Source: SAR202 cluster bacterium
GTDB lineage: Bacteria; Chloroflexota; Dehalococcoidia; Lucifugimonadales; Lucifugimonadaceae
Direction of reading: 5' to 3'
NCBI GenBank assembly: GCA_016872495.1
Contig: VGZT01000008.1
Span: 1 to 64,000 of the forward strand
DNA length: 64,000 bases
The translations under genes were made by a program, and so were the position numbers. Below the pieces are notes generated by a model. It did not search any database. It had not been told where the DNA came from and saw nothing but the letters and a program-made list of their open reading frames with translations. Below, piece by piece: positions 26,472 through 35,622 of this stretch (position 1 is the first letter of the stretch; each line of letters begins with the position of its first letter).

Positions 26472-27224
26472 ATGCTATCGTCTGGCGAGTCGGAAAACTC
26501 GCGACTACTCGCTGCATTGATTACGCAGGCAAGCTCCACGACGATTGATCCACAGGCAAAACCATGGCTCGTCGACCTCCACTGCCACACGGCCGCGGGG
26601 TCCGACGACAGCACGGCGAGGCTCGATGCGCTGGCCGCGGCGGGCGCCGCCAGGCTGCTCGACGCCATGTGTGTGACCGATCACGATCACTTCTGGCGGC
26701 CGGGCGAACTGCCGGGATCTGCATCGGGGCTTACGATCTTCGGTGGATCCGAGATCAATACCGATGCCGGGCACGTGCTGGTCTTCGGGCTCGACGGCTA
26801 CGAATTTGGCTATCACCACCCAGAACGCCTTGCCGATGCGGTGGAGCGCGCGTCGGGGGCCATGATCTGGGCCCACCCTTACCGGCGACGGCTTCTGCCC
26901 GGCGTCGAACCAGGCACTCGCGGCTGGCTCGATGCGGTCGAGGCGGCGGTTGAGGGCCCGCTCGGGAAGCTCGTCCACGCAGTGGAAGCCAGCAACGGGC
27001 GCGGGACCGCGCTCGAGAACCTCTTTGCCGAAGCCGTTGCGCGGGCCCTGGGAAAACCGCAGACCGGGGCGAGCGACGCCCACGCTGCCGACGAAGCCGG
27101 TTCTTGCGCAACGGCGCTGGTCCGGCCGGTTTCGACCGTTCACGAACTTGCGGGAGAGATCAGGGCCGGGCGAGTTCGCCCTGGCGCTGGATCAGCCTCC
27201 GCTCGAAAGTCGCGCCGCCAGTAG
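26472..27224 (+). CDS. PHP-domain phosphoesterase
   Basis: A 250-aa protein of the PHP (polymerase and histidinol phosphatase) family. Metal ligands are visible in order: DLHCHT, TDHDH, WAHPYR and SDAHAADE, the set seen in TrpH/YciV-like 5'-3' exonuclease or nucleoside 3',5'-bisphosphate phosphatases. It diverges from the TPR lipoprotein with only 29 bases between starts, so the true start may lie further in. The 3' end overlaps the convergent holA gene by 33 bases. Confidence 0.78.
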   Translation: MLSSGESENSRLLAALITQASSTTIDPQAKPWLVDLHCHTAAGSDDSTARLDALAAAGAARLLDAMCVTDHDHFWRPGELPGSASGLTIFGGSEINTDAGHVLVFGLDGYEFGYHHPERLADAVERASGAMIWAHPYRRRLLPGVEPGTRGWLDAVEAAVEGPLGKLVHAVEASNGRGTALENLFAEAVARALGKPQTGASDAHAADEAGSCATALVRPVSTVHELAGEIRAGRVRPGAGSASARKSRRQ

Positions 27225-28205
27225 CTCCAGGGCGAGGCGCTCCTCCAGCTGGCCATTCTTGATAGCCACGTCAGCCTCGAGCAACCGGCGCATGGTTCCC
27301 GCCATGTATGCGGGCTGGAATCGCCGGGCCTGGTCGACCGTCTTCTGGAGCGGGAATCCGGTGCTGATCCCGAGCCGGGCGGCCATCTCCTCCCGGTCGG
27401 TGACCGGATTCATCCCGCTGTCGAGCAGTTCTCGGGCGATCAGCACCTTGCGAACCTGGCTGCCGATCAGGGCAATGATCGACTGTACGCTCTGCCCGCC
27501 CGCCATCAGCACGTAGAAGCTCCGCGTTGCGACCGCGGGCCGGCGCTCAAGGACGGCGTCGACCGCCACGAAGACGTTGGCCTCCCTGGCCGGGGCAACG
27601 AGCAGGTCGACGTCGTCGCTCTGGACCGGCGCCTCACCGGCATAGGTGGCGAGCTTCCTGATCTCCTGGTCGAGCGCCCTCGTGTTGTCGCCCACCAGTT
27701 CGGCCAGACGCGTCACGGCCGCCGGCGACGCCCGCGCCTTCTCCATTGCGAAGCGCCCTGCGATCCAGTCGAGGAGGTCTTTCCCCTTCTTGCGCGGGTA
27801 CTCTTCGATGCGTGCGCCGGGGCCGGCTGCTCGCAGCCCGGCGCCATTCTTCCGCAACGCGCCGTCGGCGAAGATCAACTCAGTGGTCGATGGGAGCGCC
27901 TGGATGCTCTCGGTCAGCCTTGCAACGTCGATCTTTGCCCGGGGTGCGCCCGCCCGGGCGTTTCTCCGTCCTCCGGTGGGATTGTCGATTCGCCCCAGCA
28001 GGCCGCTGACAATCACGACCCGCTTCTCGGCAAGAAACGGCATCGCCGCGGCCGCCTGCAACAACTGGTCGATGGTGACGCGCTCACCTTCGAATGCCGA
28101 TACGTTGGCGTCGCCCATGCCGGCGTCGCCCGCGGCCTCGTTCCGGAGTTCGCGAACCCGGGTGGCAACGCTATACTCGTCTTCACCGAATATGACACGG
28201 ATCAT
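27192..28205 (-). CDS. holA: DNA polymerase III subunit delta
   Basis: A 337-aa AAA+-like clamp-loader subunit. The N-terminus (MIRVIFGEDEYSV) and AEKRVVIVSG match HolA, as do the helical middle (LAELVGDNTRALDQEIRKLATY) and the C-terminal lid (KNGQLEERLALELL). Delta opens the sliding clamp during loading at the replication fork. ATG at 28205 is preferred over an open upstream frame to 28271. It is divergent from ychF with 91 bases between starts. Confidence 0.9.
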   Translation of the reverse strand: MIRVIFGEDEYSVATRVRELRNEAAGDAGMGDANVSAFEGERVTIDQLLQAAAAMPFLAEKRVVIVSGLLGRIDNPTGGRRNARAGAPRAKIDVARLTESIQALPSTTELIFADGALRKNGAGLRAAGPGARIEEYPRKKGKDLLDWIAGRFAMEKARASPAAVTRLAELVGDNTRALDQEIRKLATYAGEAPVQSDDVDLLVAPAREANVFVAVDAVLERRPAVATRSFYVLMAGGQSVQSIIALIGSQVRKVLIARELLDSGMNPVTDREEMAARLGISTGFPLQKTVDQARRFQPAYMAGTMRRLLEADVAIKNGQLEERLALELLAARLSSGG

Positions 28206-28296
28206 GTGTTCGGTCTGCTCACAGATCGAATCGGCCTGCGCCGCAGGGCCAGGTTCCGTCCGACAAACCACTTAACGAACAGGCCGAATCCTACCA

Positions 28297-29394
28297 GTGC
28301 GAGTAGCAATCATCGGACTGCCGCGCAGCGGCAAGACCACAATTTTCAACGCGGCCACACGCGGGCGGATAGCCGTCGGCGACTTCAGCGCACGGTCGTC
28401 TGCGAATGTCGGCGTCGCCAAGGTGCCGGACCCTCGCCTGGCCCGGCTCACCGCAATGTTCAACCCCGAGAAGGTGGTCCCCGCCGAGATCACCTATGTC
28501 GATTTCCCCGGCCCGCCACCCGGCCAGGAGAACGCGCCGACGTTCAGCGGCGAAACCGTCACCGCGCTCCAGAAGGCCGACGCGATCCTGCACGTGGTGC
28601 GCGGCTTCGAGAATCCGAGCGCGCCGCATCCGAAGGGCTCGGTCGATCCCTGGCGCGATATCGATGCCGTCGGATTCGACCTCCTGTTCGCCGACATTGC
28701 ACTGATCGACCGCCGGATCCAGAGGGTGACCGAAGGGCTGCGCGGGTCACGTGCTTCCGAGCGCGACAACTCGCTCAAGGACATCGAGGTGTTGAAGTCG
28801 GTGCAGGCCGACCTGGAAGCGGGCAAGCCGATGCGGGGCCGCACACTTAACGACAGTGAGAAGCGGGCCTTGCGCGACACGTTCCTCGTGAGCACGCTCC
28901 CCTATCTTGTGGCGCTCAACATCGGCGAGTCAGACATCCCGCGCTCCGTGGAACTCGAGGCCGAACTCGCCAGGCGGGTCACCGGGACGCTCACCGGTTC
29001 GGCGGCGATCGCGGGCCAGCTTGAAATGGAACTCGGTCAGATGGCCGAGGCCGAAGAAAAGGAGTTCCGGGCCTCGCTGGGCGCCGGCGAACCAGGGTTG
29101 GAGCGCATGATCCGCCTGTGTTACCGGGCGGCTGGCCTGATCTCGTTCCTGACCGTCGGCCCCGACGAAGTCCGCGCGTGGCCCGTGGCCGAGCATACCC
29201 CGGCGCAGAAGGCCGCCGGCCGGGTCCATTCAGATATCGAGCGCGGGTTCATACGGGCGGAAGTGGTCGCGTACAACGACCTGGTAAGCGCCGGCGGGCT
29301 GGCTGAAACCAGGAAGGCCGGCACTCTGCGTGCCGAGGGCAAGGACTACGTCGTCAAGGACGGCGACGTCATCAACTTCCTGTTCTCCGTATAG
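28297..29394 (+). CDS. ychF: YchF/Obg-like ATPase
   Basis: A 365-aa Obg-family P-loop NTPase. The P-loop is GLPRSGKTTIFNA, differing from the usual GxPNVGKS; switch region DFPGPPP; a coiled-coil insert lies about 125-210; the base-recognition motif is degenerate (NIGESD instead of NKxE), as known for YchF, which prefers ATP; the C-terminal TGS domain ends AYNDLVS...KDYVVKDGDVINFLF. It binds ribosomes and takes part in translation and stress response. GTG at 28297. Confidence 0.9.
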   Translation: MRVAIIGLPRSGKTTIFNAATRGRIAVGDFSARSSANVGVAKVPDPRLARLTAMFNPEKVVPAEITYVDFPGPPPGQENAPTFSGETVTALQKADAILHVVRGFENPSAPHPKGSVDPWRDIDAVGFDLLFADIALIDRRIQRVTEGLRGSRASERDNSLKDIEVLKSVQADLEAGKPMRGRTLNDSEKRALRDTFLVSTLPYLVALNIGESDIPRSVELEAELARRVTGTLTGSAAIAGQLEMELGQMAEAEEKEFRASLGAGEPGLERMIRLCYRAAGLISFLTVGPDEVRAWPVAEHTPAQKAAGRVHSDIERGFIRAEVVAYNDLVSAGGLAETRKAGTLRAEGKDYVVKDGDVINFLFSV

Positions 29395-29480
29395 GCAGAC
29401 CCCGGGCCAGCCTCCACCGGTACCCGCATGGGGGCATCCTAGCCACGCTCGTCCCAGGTTCAGGCGCGACCCCCCGCCAC

Positions 29481-29847
29481 ATGTTCGCGGTGGTGGAGAA
29501 CATCTCCGAGCGGAAGGCTGCCGAAGAAGCTACCCGCGACCGCCTCGCGCAGGTGCTCGCCCTCCGGTAAAACCGTCATGCTCTCCGCCAGGGTTTGCGA
29601 CGGAATGGTCTGCGTCGAAGTGCAGGGCCAGGGGACCGGCAAAGGTACGGCCGACATGGCCCGGGTCTTCACACCGTTCTTCAGGTCGGACGACCAGGCC
29701 ACCAGGCAAGTGCCAGGTACCGGACTCGGCCTCGCGCTCGTGCAATCGATCGTCGAACTGCACGGTGGAGAGGTGACCGTTTTCTCCGAGCCGGGATCGG
29801 GCAGCAAGTCCGGTTTCCGCATCCCGGGCGTACTCGCCGCGGCCTGA
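29481..29847 (+). pseudogene. Decayed PAS-histidine kinase
   Basis: From ATG 29481 one frame reads the end of a PAS/PAC domain and linker (MFAVVENISERKAAEEATRD) and stops at TAA near 29570. From about 29578 another frame reads the C-terminal half of a kinase ATPase domain: FTPFFRSDD, the G2 box GTGLGLALVQSIVELHGG and GSKSGFRIPG. The HisKA dimerisation/phosphorylation domain and N-box are missing. It is therefore a broken sensor kinase and cannot be the kinase of the receiver-SDR fusion. Confidence 0.7.
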
Positions 29848-29873
29848 ACCGCCGGCCGGTAGCGCCGGGTTCC

Positions 29874-30746
29874 CTAACGTTCGAACACCCCGAAGTACGA
29901 CTCGAAGAACCGCTTCGGATCGACCGTCAGCGCAACCTCGTGGGCGCCGCCCTCGCTCCGAGTCCATGAAGTGACTCCGGACCCCGTATCGACCTCGACG
30001 CGCCCGCGTTGGAAGCCACACACCCGCCCGTCGAACAGAGATGCCGCGGCCAGCGGGTCATGGAATGTCATCAATTCGGCATCCTGGTACCAGACCGTTG
30101 CCATGTCGAGTACCGGGAGCAGCCCAGGGTGTGCGGAAAACCTGGCACGGACTGCCTGCTCTTCCATCTGGACCTGCAAGGTGACGTCCAGGCCCACCGA
30201 CCTGTGGACCGGTACCCGGGTCCGATAAACGATGTCGGCCGCGACGGGATCGCAGTAGACATTCCACTCGTGGTCGGCCCGGGCGCTCGGAGGTTTCGGT
30301 CCGAACCGACCGGACATCAGCATGAGCCCGTTCAGCGAGCCGGCGACTCCCGGGTGTTTCTTGAAGAGGGCTGCGACGTTGGTCATCGGCCCGACGGCCA
30401 GGAGGGTTACCTGGCGTTCGTGGGAGTGGATCGTCTCTGCCATGAAATCGACGGCATCGAGCCGCGGGAACCGGGATTCGTGGGGCCAGCGCGGTAATAC
30501 CGAAGCCTGTTTGGCGAGTGGCTGCCGCTGTCGTCCACTGAAGGGCGCTTCGGCGCCCGGCACGACCGGAACCCCGGGCTGATTCGCCGCCTTGCACAGG
30601 ACGCTGGCTAGCTTCGCCCGCTCCGCCGGCTGCCCGGAAACCGTGGTCACGCCGACCAGTTCACACTCCGGGTTCGCCAGCAGGTAGGCCAGGCAGACGG
30701 CGTCGTCGATATCTGACCCAATATCGGTGTCGAACAGTACCTTCAT
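29874..30746 (-). CDS. Inosine-uridine preferring nucleoside hydrolase
   Basis: A 290-aa nucleoside hydrolase. The calcium-binding N-terminal motif DTDIGSDIDDA is complete, followed by VGVTTVSGQPAERA, the central LAVGPMTNVA, and the late ligand region HEWNVYCDPVAAD. It cleaves the N-glycosidic bond of ribonucleosides to base and ribose for salvage. AGGAGG seven bases before ATG 30746 sets the start. It converges on the decayed kinase and diverges from the hypothetical gene at 30861. Confidence 0.9.
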   Translation of the reverse strand: MKVLFDTDIGSDIDDAVCLAYLLANPECELVGVTTVSGQPAERAKLASVLCKAANQPGVPVVPGAEAPFSGRQRQPLAKQASVLPRWPHESRFPRLDAVDFMAETIHSHERQVTLLAVGPMTNVAALFKKHPGVAGSLNGLMLMSGRFGPKPPSARADHEWNVYCDPVAADIVYRTRVPVHRSVGLDVTLQVQMEEQAVRARFSAHPGLLPVLDMATVWYQDAELMTFHDPLAAASLFDGRVCGFQRGRVEVDTGSGVTSWTRSEGGAHEVALTVDPKRFFESYFGVFER

Positions 30747-30860
30747 TGCGGCACCTCCTGGTTGAAGGCGCCCCACGAACCCCGGTGTGCGCCCGACATG
30801 CACGAGCGGTTACGCGATATCCTCATAAGCTGTCATCCGGTTCATGAATGAGAGGGTGTG

Positions 30861-31577
30861 ATGCCGGCCCAACCGCTAGGCAGGATCGATCGACAGGACG
30901 CCGCCGTGATCCTCGGCGAGCGCAAGCTGTACGTCGCCGCGCTGCTTTATCCGATCCCAGGAGCGCCCCAGGGCTATACCGATCGACTGACCGCGTACTG
31001 GAAGGCGATCGATACCCACGTGGCGAAGCTCGAAGCGCGCGCCGGGGTAGTTAAGCACATCTTCCACGAAGGCGTGGCCGATGCTGGTGAATCCGCCCTC
31101 GAGGCGATCAAAGAGATCAACCCGCCGGCCATGTCCGTGATCAAGTCCCGCATCGACGCAGGAGCCGAGTTCGAGGCGCTCGAGAACGACGAGGCGTTTG
31201 CGGAGACCGTCGACTGGTCCCGCTGCGCCCAGCTTGGGTTCATGAGCCGCAAGGTCGCCGACGTGGTCAGCGAAGCGTATCGAAAGGCAACTGAGGCCCG
31301 CTTCAACCATATGAGGCAGGCCATCGAGGAGACGCTCGGGCAGTCCGAGGCCGGCCTTCTCATCGCGGCTTCCACCCGCGGCCTCCAGCTGTCGGCGACG
31401 ATCCACCTTTACAACGTGGTCCCGCCCGAGCTCGACGAGCTGATGCGGTGGCTGCGTGACGCGTCGGCCCAGGGCCGCGAGCAGTATGAATCCGAGGAGG
31501 AGACCCGCGAGCACGGTCCGGCCGATGAGCCGCCGGCGAAGCCCGGAGGCAGCAAGCTGTGGGTGCCCGGGACTTGA
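30861..31577 (+). CDS. Conserved hypothetical protein
   Basis: A 238-aa soluble protein I cannot assign. It is rich in amphipathic helices, with a YTDRLTAYWKAIDTHVAKLE stretch, a repeat of alternating helices to about residue 200 and an acidic, disordered C-terminus (EEETREHGPADEPP). No signal peptide, membrane segment or metal motif. AGAGG precedes ATG. hemW starts inside its last codons, so the two are co-transcribed and probably translationally coupled; a housekeeping role is possible but unproven. Confidence 0.7.
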   Translation: MPAQPLGRIDRQDAAVILGERKLYVAALLYPIPGAPQGYTDRLTAYWKAIDTHVAKLEARAGVVKHIFHEGVADAGESALEAIKEINPPAMSVIKSRIDAGAEFEALENDEAFAETVDWSRCAQLGFMSRKVADVVSEAYRKATEARFNHMRQAIEETLGQSEAGLLIAASTRGLQLSATIHLYNVVPPELDELMRWLRDASAQGREQYESEEETREHGPADEPPAKPGGSKLWVPGT

Positions 31578-32830
31578 ACATCACGGCCCCGGCACCCGGC
31601 CCGGGGCCGGCCACCGCGCTGGGTCTTTACGTACACGTCCCATTCTGCGCGACCAAGTGCCCGTACTGTGACTTCAATACCTACGCCCGGATCGAGGACC
31701 TGATCCCGGACTACGTAGGTGCGCTCGGCAACGAGATCGCGACCTGGGGCGCCGCGCTCGGTCGCCCGAGCCTCGCCACGGTCTTCTACGGCGGCGGCAC
31801 GCCGTCGTACTTGCCACCCGACCAGTTCATGCGTCTCGCCCACTGCGTAGAAGCGGCGTTCCGGGTCATGCCTGGCGCAGAGATCACGGTAGAAGCCAAC
31901 CCCGACGACTGCAGCCCGGCGAAACTCGCATCTCTGCTGGACGCCGGAGCCAACCGGATCAGCATCGGGGTGCAGAGCCTGGACGACACGCTGCTCAGGC
32001 GGCTAGGCCGACGGCATGATTCGAAACAGGCGCTGGGTGCCGTCCGAGAGGCACGCGCAGCAGGATTCGACAACCTGAGCGTCGACCTCATGTTTGGCCT
32101 CCCCCACCAGTCGCAGGCGACCTGGGAGAGCACGGTCCACCAGGTCCTCGAAAGCGCGCCCGATCATGTCTCGATGTACGCGCTGACCATCGAGCCGGCC
32201 ACCCCCTTCGCGGCGCTGGTTCAGGCACAGGAACTGCCCGAGCCCGATCCGGACCGCGCGGCCGACATGTACGAGTTCGCCTGCGAGGCGATGGAGTCGG
32301 CGGGTTTCCGGCATTACGAGATCTCCAACTGGGCGAAGCCCGGAAGGGCCAGTCGCCACAACCTGATCTACTGGCGGAACTCGTACTACCTGGGCGTCGG
32401 CCCGGGGGCTCATTCATTCTTGCCCGGCGTGAGGTTCGCCGACCTGAAGTCCCCGCGCGAGTACGTGCGCCGCGCAGGCTCACTGACTCCCGAACTCGCA
32501 AACGGCGTTTCCTGGGTCGAAGCTGCGCCTGACGTGGTACGCGCGCTGGAAGCCGCCGGGGTGATCGGCAGCTCAGAACGTATATCCAGGTCGCTCGAGA
32601 TGGCCGAAACGATGATGATGGGCCTCAGGCTTGACCAGGGAGTCGGCAACGCGCAGTTCCAGGCCCGTTTCGGACAGAACCTTGCCGAGACCTATCCTTC
32701 GGAGATCGCCGACCTCACCAGGCTGGGCCTGCTCGAACAGGACGCCGAAGGGTTGCGCCTCACGACCCGTGGCCGCCTGCTGGGCAACGAAGTATTCGGT
32801 CGCTTCGTAATGACCGCCCAGCCCGCCTGA
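31559..32830 (+). CDS. hemW: Radical SAM heme chaperone HemW
   Basis: A 423-aa HemN-family radical SAM protein. Cys30-x3-Cys34-x2-Cys37 (CATKCPYCDF) holds the 4Fe-4S cluster; YGGGTPS, ANPDD, GVQSLDD and DLMFGLPHQ are family motifs. The extra N-terminal Cys that marks true coproporphyrinogen oxidase HemN is absent, which supports HemW, a heme-trafficking chaperone. GTG 31559 has GGAGG nine bases upstream and overlaps the preceding gene by 19 bases; a TTG at 31574 is an alternative start. Confidence 0.9.
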   Translation: MGARDLNITAPAPGPGPATALGLYVHVPFCATKCPYCDFNTYARIEDLIPDYVGALGNEIATWGAALGRPSLATVFYGGGTPSYLPPDQFMRLAHCVEAAFRVMPGAEITVEANPDDCSPAKLASLLDAGANRISIGVQSLDDTLLRRLGRRHDSKQALGAVREARAAGFDNLSVDLMFGLPHQSQATWESTVHQVLESAPDHVSMYALTIEPATPFAALVQAQELPEPDPDRAADMYEFACEAMESAGFRHYEISNWAKPGRASRHNLIYWRNSYYLGVGPGAHSFLPGVRFADLKSPREYVRRAGSLTPELANGVSWVEAAPDVVRALEAAGVIGSSERISRSLEMAETMMMGLRLDQGVGNAQFQARFGQNLAETYPSEIADLTRLGLLEQDAEGLRLTTRGRLLGNEVFGRFVMTAQPA

Positions 32831-32833
32831 CGC

Positions 32834-34684
32834 ATGTTCGTCATCGGCACCGCCGGCCACGTCGACCACGGGAAGTCGACGCTGGTCCATGCGCTGACCG
32901 GGATCGATCCCGACCGCCTTCAAGAAGAGAAGGAGCGGGGCATGACGATCGAGCTCGGCTTTGCCTGGCTCAAGCTCCCCTCCGGCCTCGAGGTCAGCGT
33001 GGTCGATGTCCCTGGCCACGAACGCTTCATCAAGAACATGCTCATGGGGGTGGGCGGGATCGACCTCGCGCTACTCGTCGTCGCCGCGGACGAGGGCGTG
33101 ATGCCGCAGACCCGCGAGCACCTTGCGATCCTCGACCTGCTGCGTATCGGCCGGGGGGTCGTCGCGATCACGAAGAAGGACATGGTCGACGACGAATGGC
33201 TCGGTTTGGTCACGGCCGAGGTGGCGGAGCTACTCGAGGGCACGGCCCTGGCCGGCTCTCCGATCGTCCCCGTCTCCGCGACCAAAGGCATGGGACTCGA
33301 CGCACTGAAGGAGACGATCGAAGAGTCGCTCGCCCACGTCGCTGCCCGTTCCGATCTCGGACGGCCGCGCCTGCCCGTCGACCGATCGTTCACGATCGCC
33401 GGCTTCGGCACCGTGGTCACGGGGACGCTCCAGGACGGACGGATGCGCGTCGGCCAGGAGATCGAGATCCTGCCCGGGCGACTGGCGGCCCGGATCCGCG
33501 GCCTCCAGACGCACCGTAAGGCGGTCGACGAGGCATTGCCTGGCACCCGCGTGGCGATCAACCTGTCAGGGGTCTCCTACGACCAGATCAAGCGGGGCGA
33601 TGTGCTCACCATCCCGAAGTGGCTAAGGCCGACCGCCGCGTTCGACGCCTCGCTGAGGATCATCGAAGGCGCTCCGCGCCCGGTCCGCCACAACGCCCGC
33701 GTCACGCTCTACACCGGCGCGGTCGAGGTCGAGGCGGTCGTCAGGCTCCTGGACGCGAACGAGCTCCATGCGGGCGACCACGGCTGGGCACAGCTACGTG
33801 CAGATGCGCCGGTTGCCGTCGTAAAAGGCGACTACTTCGTGATCCGAGATTCGGCCTCCACACTCGGCGGAGGCAACGTGGTCGACCCGTCGGCGCGGCG
33901 CCACCGCAGGTTCGATGAAGCGACCCTGACCAGGCTCGGCGTGCTCGCACGCGGGAGCGAGCACGACCTGATCCTCTCGGCCCTTGAAACCGCCCAGGGG
34001 TCGTCGCTGGCAGCGCTTTCGACCCGCGCCAACCTGTCGCATGGGGAGGCGCGGCGACTCGTCAACGACGCACTCGAGCAACGGGCGATCGTCGCGCTCG
34101 GGCCGGAGCTGGAAACCCTGTACTCGGCCCGGGGATGGTCGAAGCTGGCCGCTACGGCGGGCGATGCCCTCGCCGCCTATCACCGGCAGTACCCGTTGCG
34201 GCCAGGCATGCCGCGCGAGGAGTTGCGCAGCCGGATGCAGATGAAGGCGAGCCCCTTCCTCCACGCACTCGCCCTGCTGACCGAGGAACAGGTGCTCAAG
34301 GCGGATGACGCGTTCGTGCGGCTGCCCGGGCATTCGCCCGCGGTGTCGCCCGAACAGCAAAGGGTGGCCGACGACTTTGTGCGTTCCCTGGCGACCAGCC
34401 CCTTCACGCCTCCGACCGACCAGAAGCTCGACCCTGAACTCCTCAACCTCCTCCTGGCCCAGGGCAAGGTAGTGCGGGCCAACGAAGACGTGGTCTTCCT
34501 GAAGTCAGCCTATGAAGAGATGGCGGGCAAGGTGGTCGCCCGGATCCAGGCGTCGGGCAAGGTCGGCGTGTCCGACGTGCGCGACATGTTCGGGCAGAGC
34601 AGGAAGTACGTGCTCGCCCTGCTCGAATACATGGACCGGATGCAGGTGACCCGGCGCGTAGGCGACGATCGCGTCCTGCGATAA
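32834..34684 (+). CDS. selB: Selenocysteine-specific elongation factor SelB
   Basis: A 616-aa translational GTPase. G1 [10 protein letters not shown]2 region [13 protein letters not shown]3 DVPGHE and G4 TKKD are intact; domains II/III follow ([17 protein letters not shown]), then C-terminal winged-helix domains (about 380-616) that bind the SECIS hairpin in SelB. It delivers selenocysteyl-tRNA to UGA codons. It begins three bases after hemW in the same operon. selA, selC and selD are not in the window, and I saw no selenoprotein here. Confidence 0.9.
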   Translation: MFVIGTAGHVDHGKSTLVHALTGIDPDRLQEEKERGMTIELGFAWLKLPSGLEVSVVDVPGHERFIKNMLMGVGGIDLALLVVAADEGVMPQTREHLAILDLLRIGRGVVAITKKDMVDDEWLGLVTAEVAELLEGTALAGSPIVPVSATKGMGLDALKETIEESLAHVAARSDLGRPRLPVDRSFTIAGFGTVVTGTLQDGRMRVGQEIEILPGRLAARIRGLQTHRKAVDEALPGTRVAINLSGVSYDQIKRGDVLTIPKWLRPTAAFDASLRIIEGAPRPVRHNARVTLYTGAVEVEAVVRLLDANELHAGDHGWAQLRADAPVAVVKGDYFVIRDSASTLGGGNVVDPSARRHRRFDEATLTRLGVLARGSEHDLILSALETAQGSSLAALSTRANLSHGEARRLVNDALEQRAIVALGPELETLYSARGWSKLAATAGDALAAYHRQYPLRPGMPREELRSRMQMKASPFLHALALLTEEQVLKADDAFVRLPGHSPAVSPEQQRVADDFVRSLATSPFTPPTDQKLDPELLNLLLAQGKVVRANEDVVFLKSAYEEMAGKVVARIQASGKVGVSDVRDMFGQSRKYVLALLEYMDRMQVTRRVGDDRVLR

Positions 34685-34708
34685 TCGGCAGCCATCGAGG
34701 AGGCGACA

Positions 34709-35209
34709 TTGGCTGCACCCGACAAGGGTGGCCCGCTGTTCATTGAGCTGAGACCGGACAGGCTGTCGGTTTCCGCGGTTTCCTCTTTGCTGCGCGAGGT
34801 ACAGGCTGCGCTGAGGGAGGCGGCTCGCCACGTCCCCGAGGTTGCGCCGATGTTCGAAGGCGAGGGCACCCCGGTCCTTCTGGTCGCCTTCGCCCGGACC
34901 GCCGATGCCATTGGCATGGAGTTCACTTTCACCGACCCCACCACTCGCCAGGCCAGCGGCGCGGTGAGCGGACTGGTTGCGCGCCGGTTCATGGCCGCGC
35001 TGGAGTCGGAGCTCAAGCGCAGGCCGCAGAGGACGCTGTGGGGACAGCCGGCGACGACCGCACGGCGCAAAGCCGCGGAAGCCGAGAGCGACCCGCTCTC
35101 AGGACGGGCGTCGATCATCCTTGCCGAGCTTGGCCGCGTGTCGAGCGCCGTCATTCGCAGCGGCGAGCGCCAGATCCGCCTCTCCGGTGATACCGCGGAG
35201 ATCATCTAG
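34709..35209 (+). CDS. Conserved hypothetical protein
   Basis: A 166-aa protein of unknown function following selB by 24 bases. It begins TTG behind GGAGG. The first 110 residues alternate strands and helices (FIELRPDRLSVSAVSSLLRE; VLLVAFARTADAIGMEFTF); the C-terminus is basic, then ends in ERQIRLSGDTAEII. No membrane segment or catalytic motif is recognised. It is probably expressed with hemW-selB. Confidence 0.6.
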   Translation: MAAPDKGGPLFIELRPDRLSVSAVSSLLREVQAALREAARHVPEVAPMFEGEGTPVLLVAFARTADAIGMEFTFTDPTTRQASGAVSGLVARRFMAALESELKRRPQRTLWGQPATTARRKAAEAESDPLSGRASIILAELGRVSSAVIRSGERQIRLSGDTAEII

Positions 35210-35230
35210 CGGATACGGTACGGACCGCGA

Positions 35231-35602
35231 TTAAAGCCCCAGCTCGTGCAGCTCTTCGTCGTCCATGCCGAAGTGGTGCGCGATCTCGTGCATGACGGTC
35301 TGCTGGACTTCCTCGACCACGGCATCCGCGCTGTCGCACATCTCTTCTATCGGACGCTTGAAGATCGTGATCTTGTCCGGGAGGACGAATCCGTAGTTCT
35401 CGCGCGCAGTCAGCGGCACGCCCTCGTACAGGCCAAGCAAGGTGTGCCCCTCCTCGACCCCTCCGGTCCGCAGCTGCTCTGCCGTGGGCTCGTCGTCGAC
35501 CACGACATCGACGTTCTGGAGGCGCTCATAGAACTCCCCGGGCAGGGTGTCGAGGGCCCTGCGGACGAGGTCCTCAAAGCGTTGGCGGGTCATGGGTTCC
35601 AT
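35231..35602 (-). CDS. Minimal zincin metallopeptidase (DUF1025/PF06262 type)
   Basis: A 123-aa protein ending in the zinc-protease motif HEIAHHFGMDDEELHELGL, where HExxH supplies two zinc ligands and Glu, and the downstream Glu is the third. This matches the small 'minimal zincin' family found next to housekeeping genes in Actinobacteria and Chloroflexi; the substrate is unknown. An ATG four codons in is an alternative start. It lies 20 bases downstream of nfo on the same strand. Confidence 0.85.
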   Translation of the reverse strand: MEPMTRQRFEDLVRRALDTLPGEFYERLQNVDVVVDDEPTAEQLRTGGVEEGHTLLGLYEGVPLTARENYGFVLPDKITIFKRPIEEMCDSADAVVEEVQQTVMHEIAHHFGMDDEELHELGL

Positions 35603-35622
35603 GTGTGATCTGGCAGTCGCGT

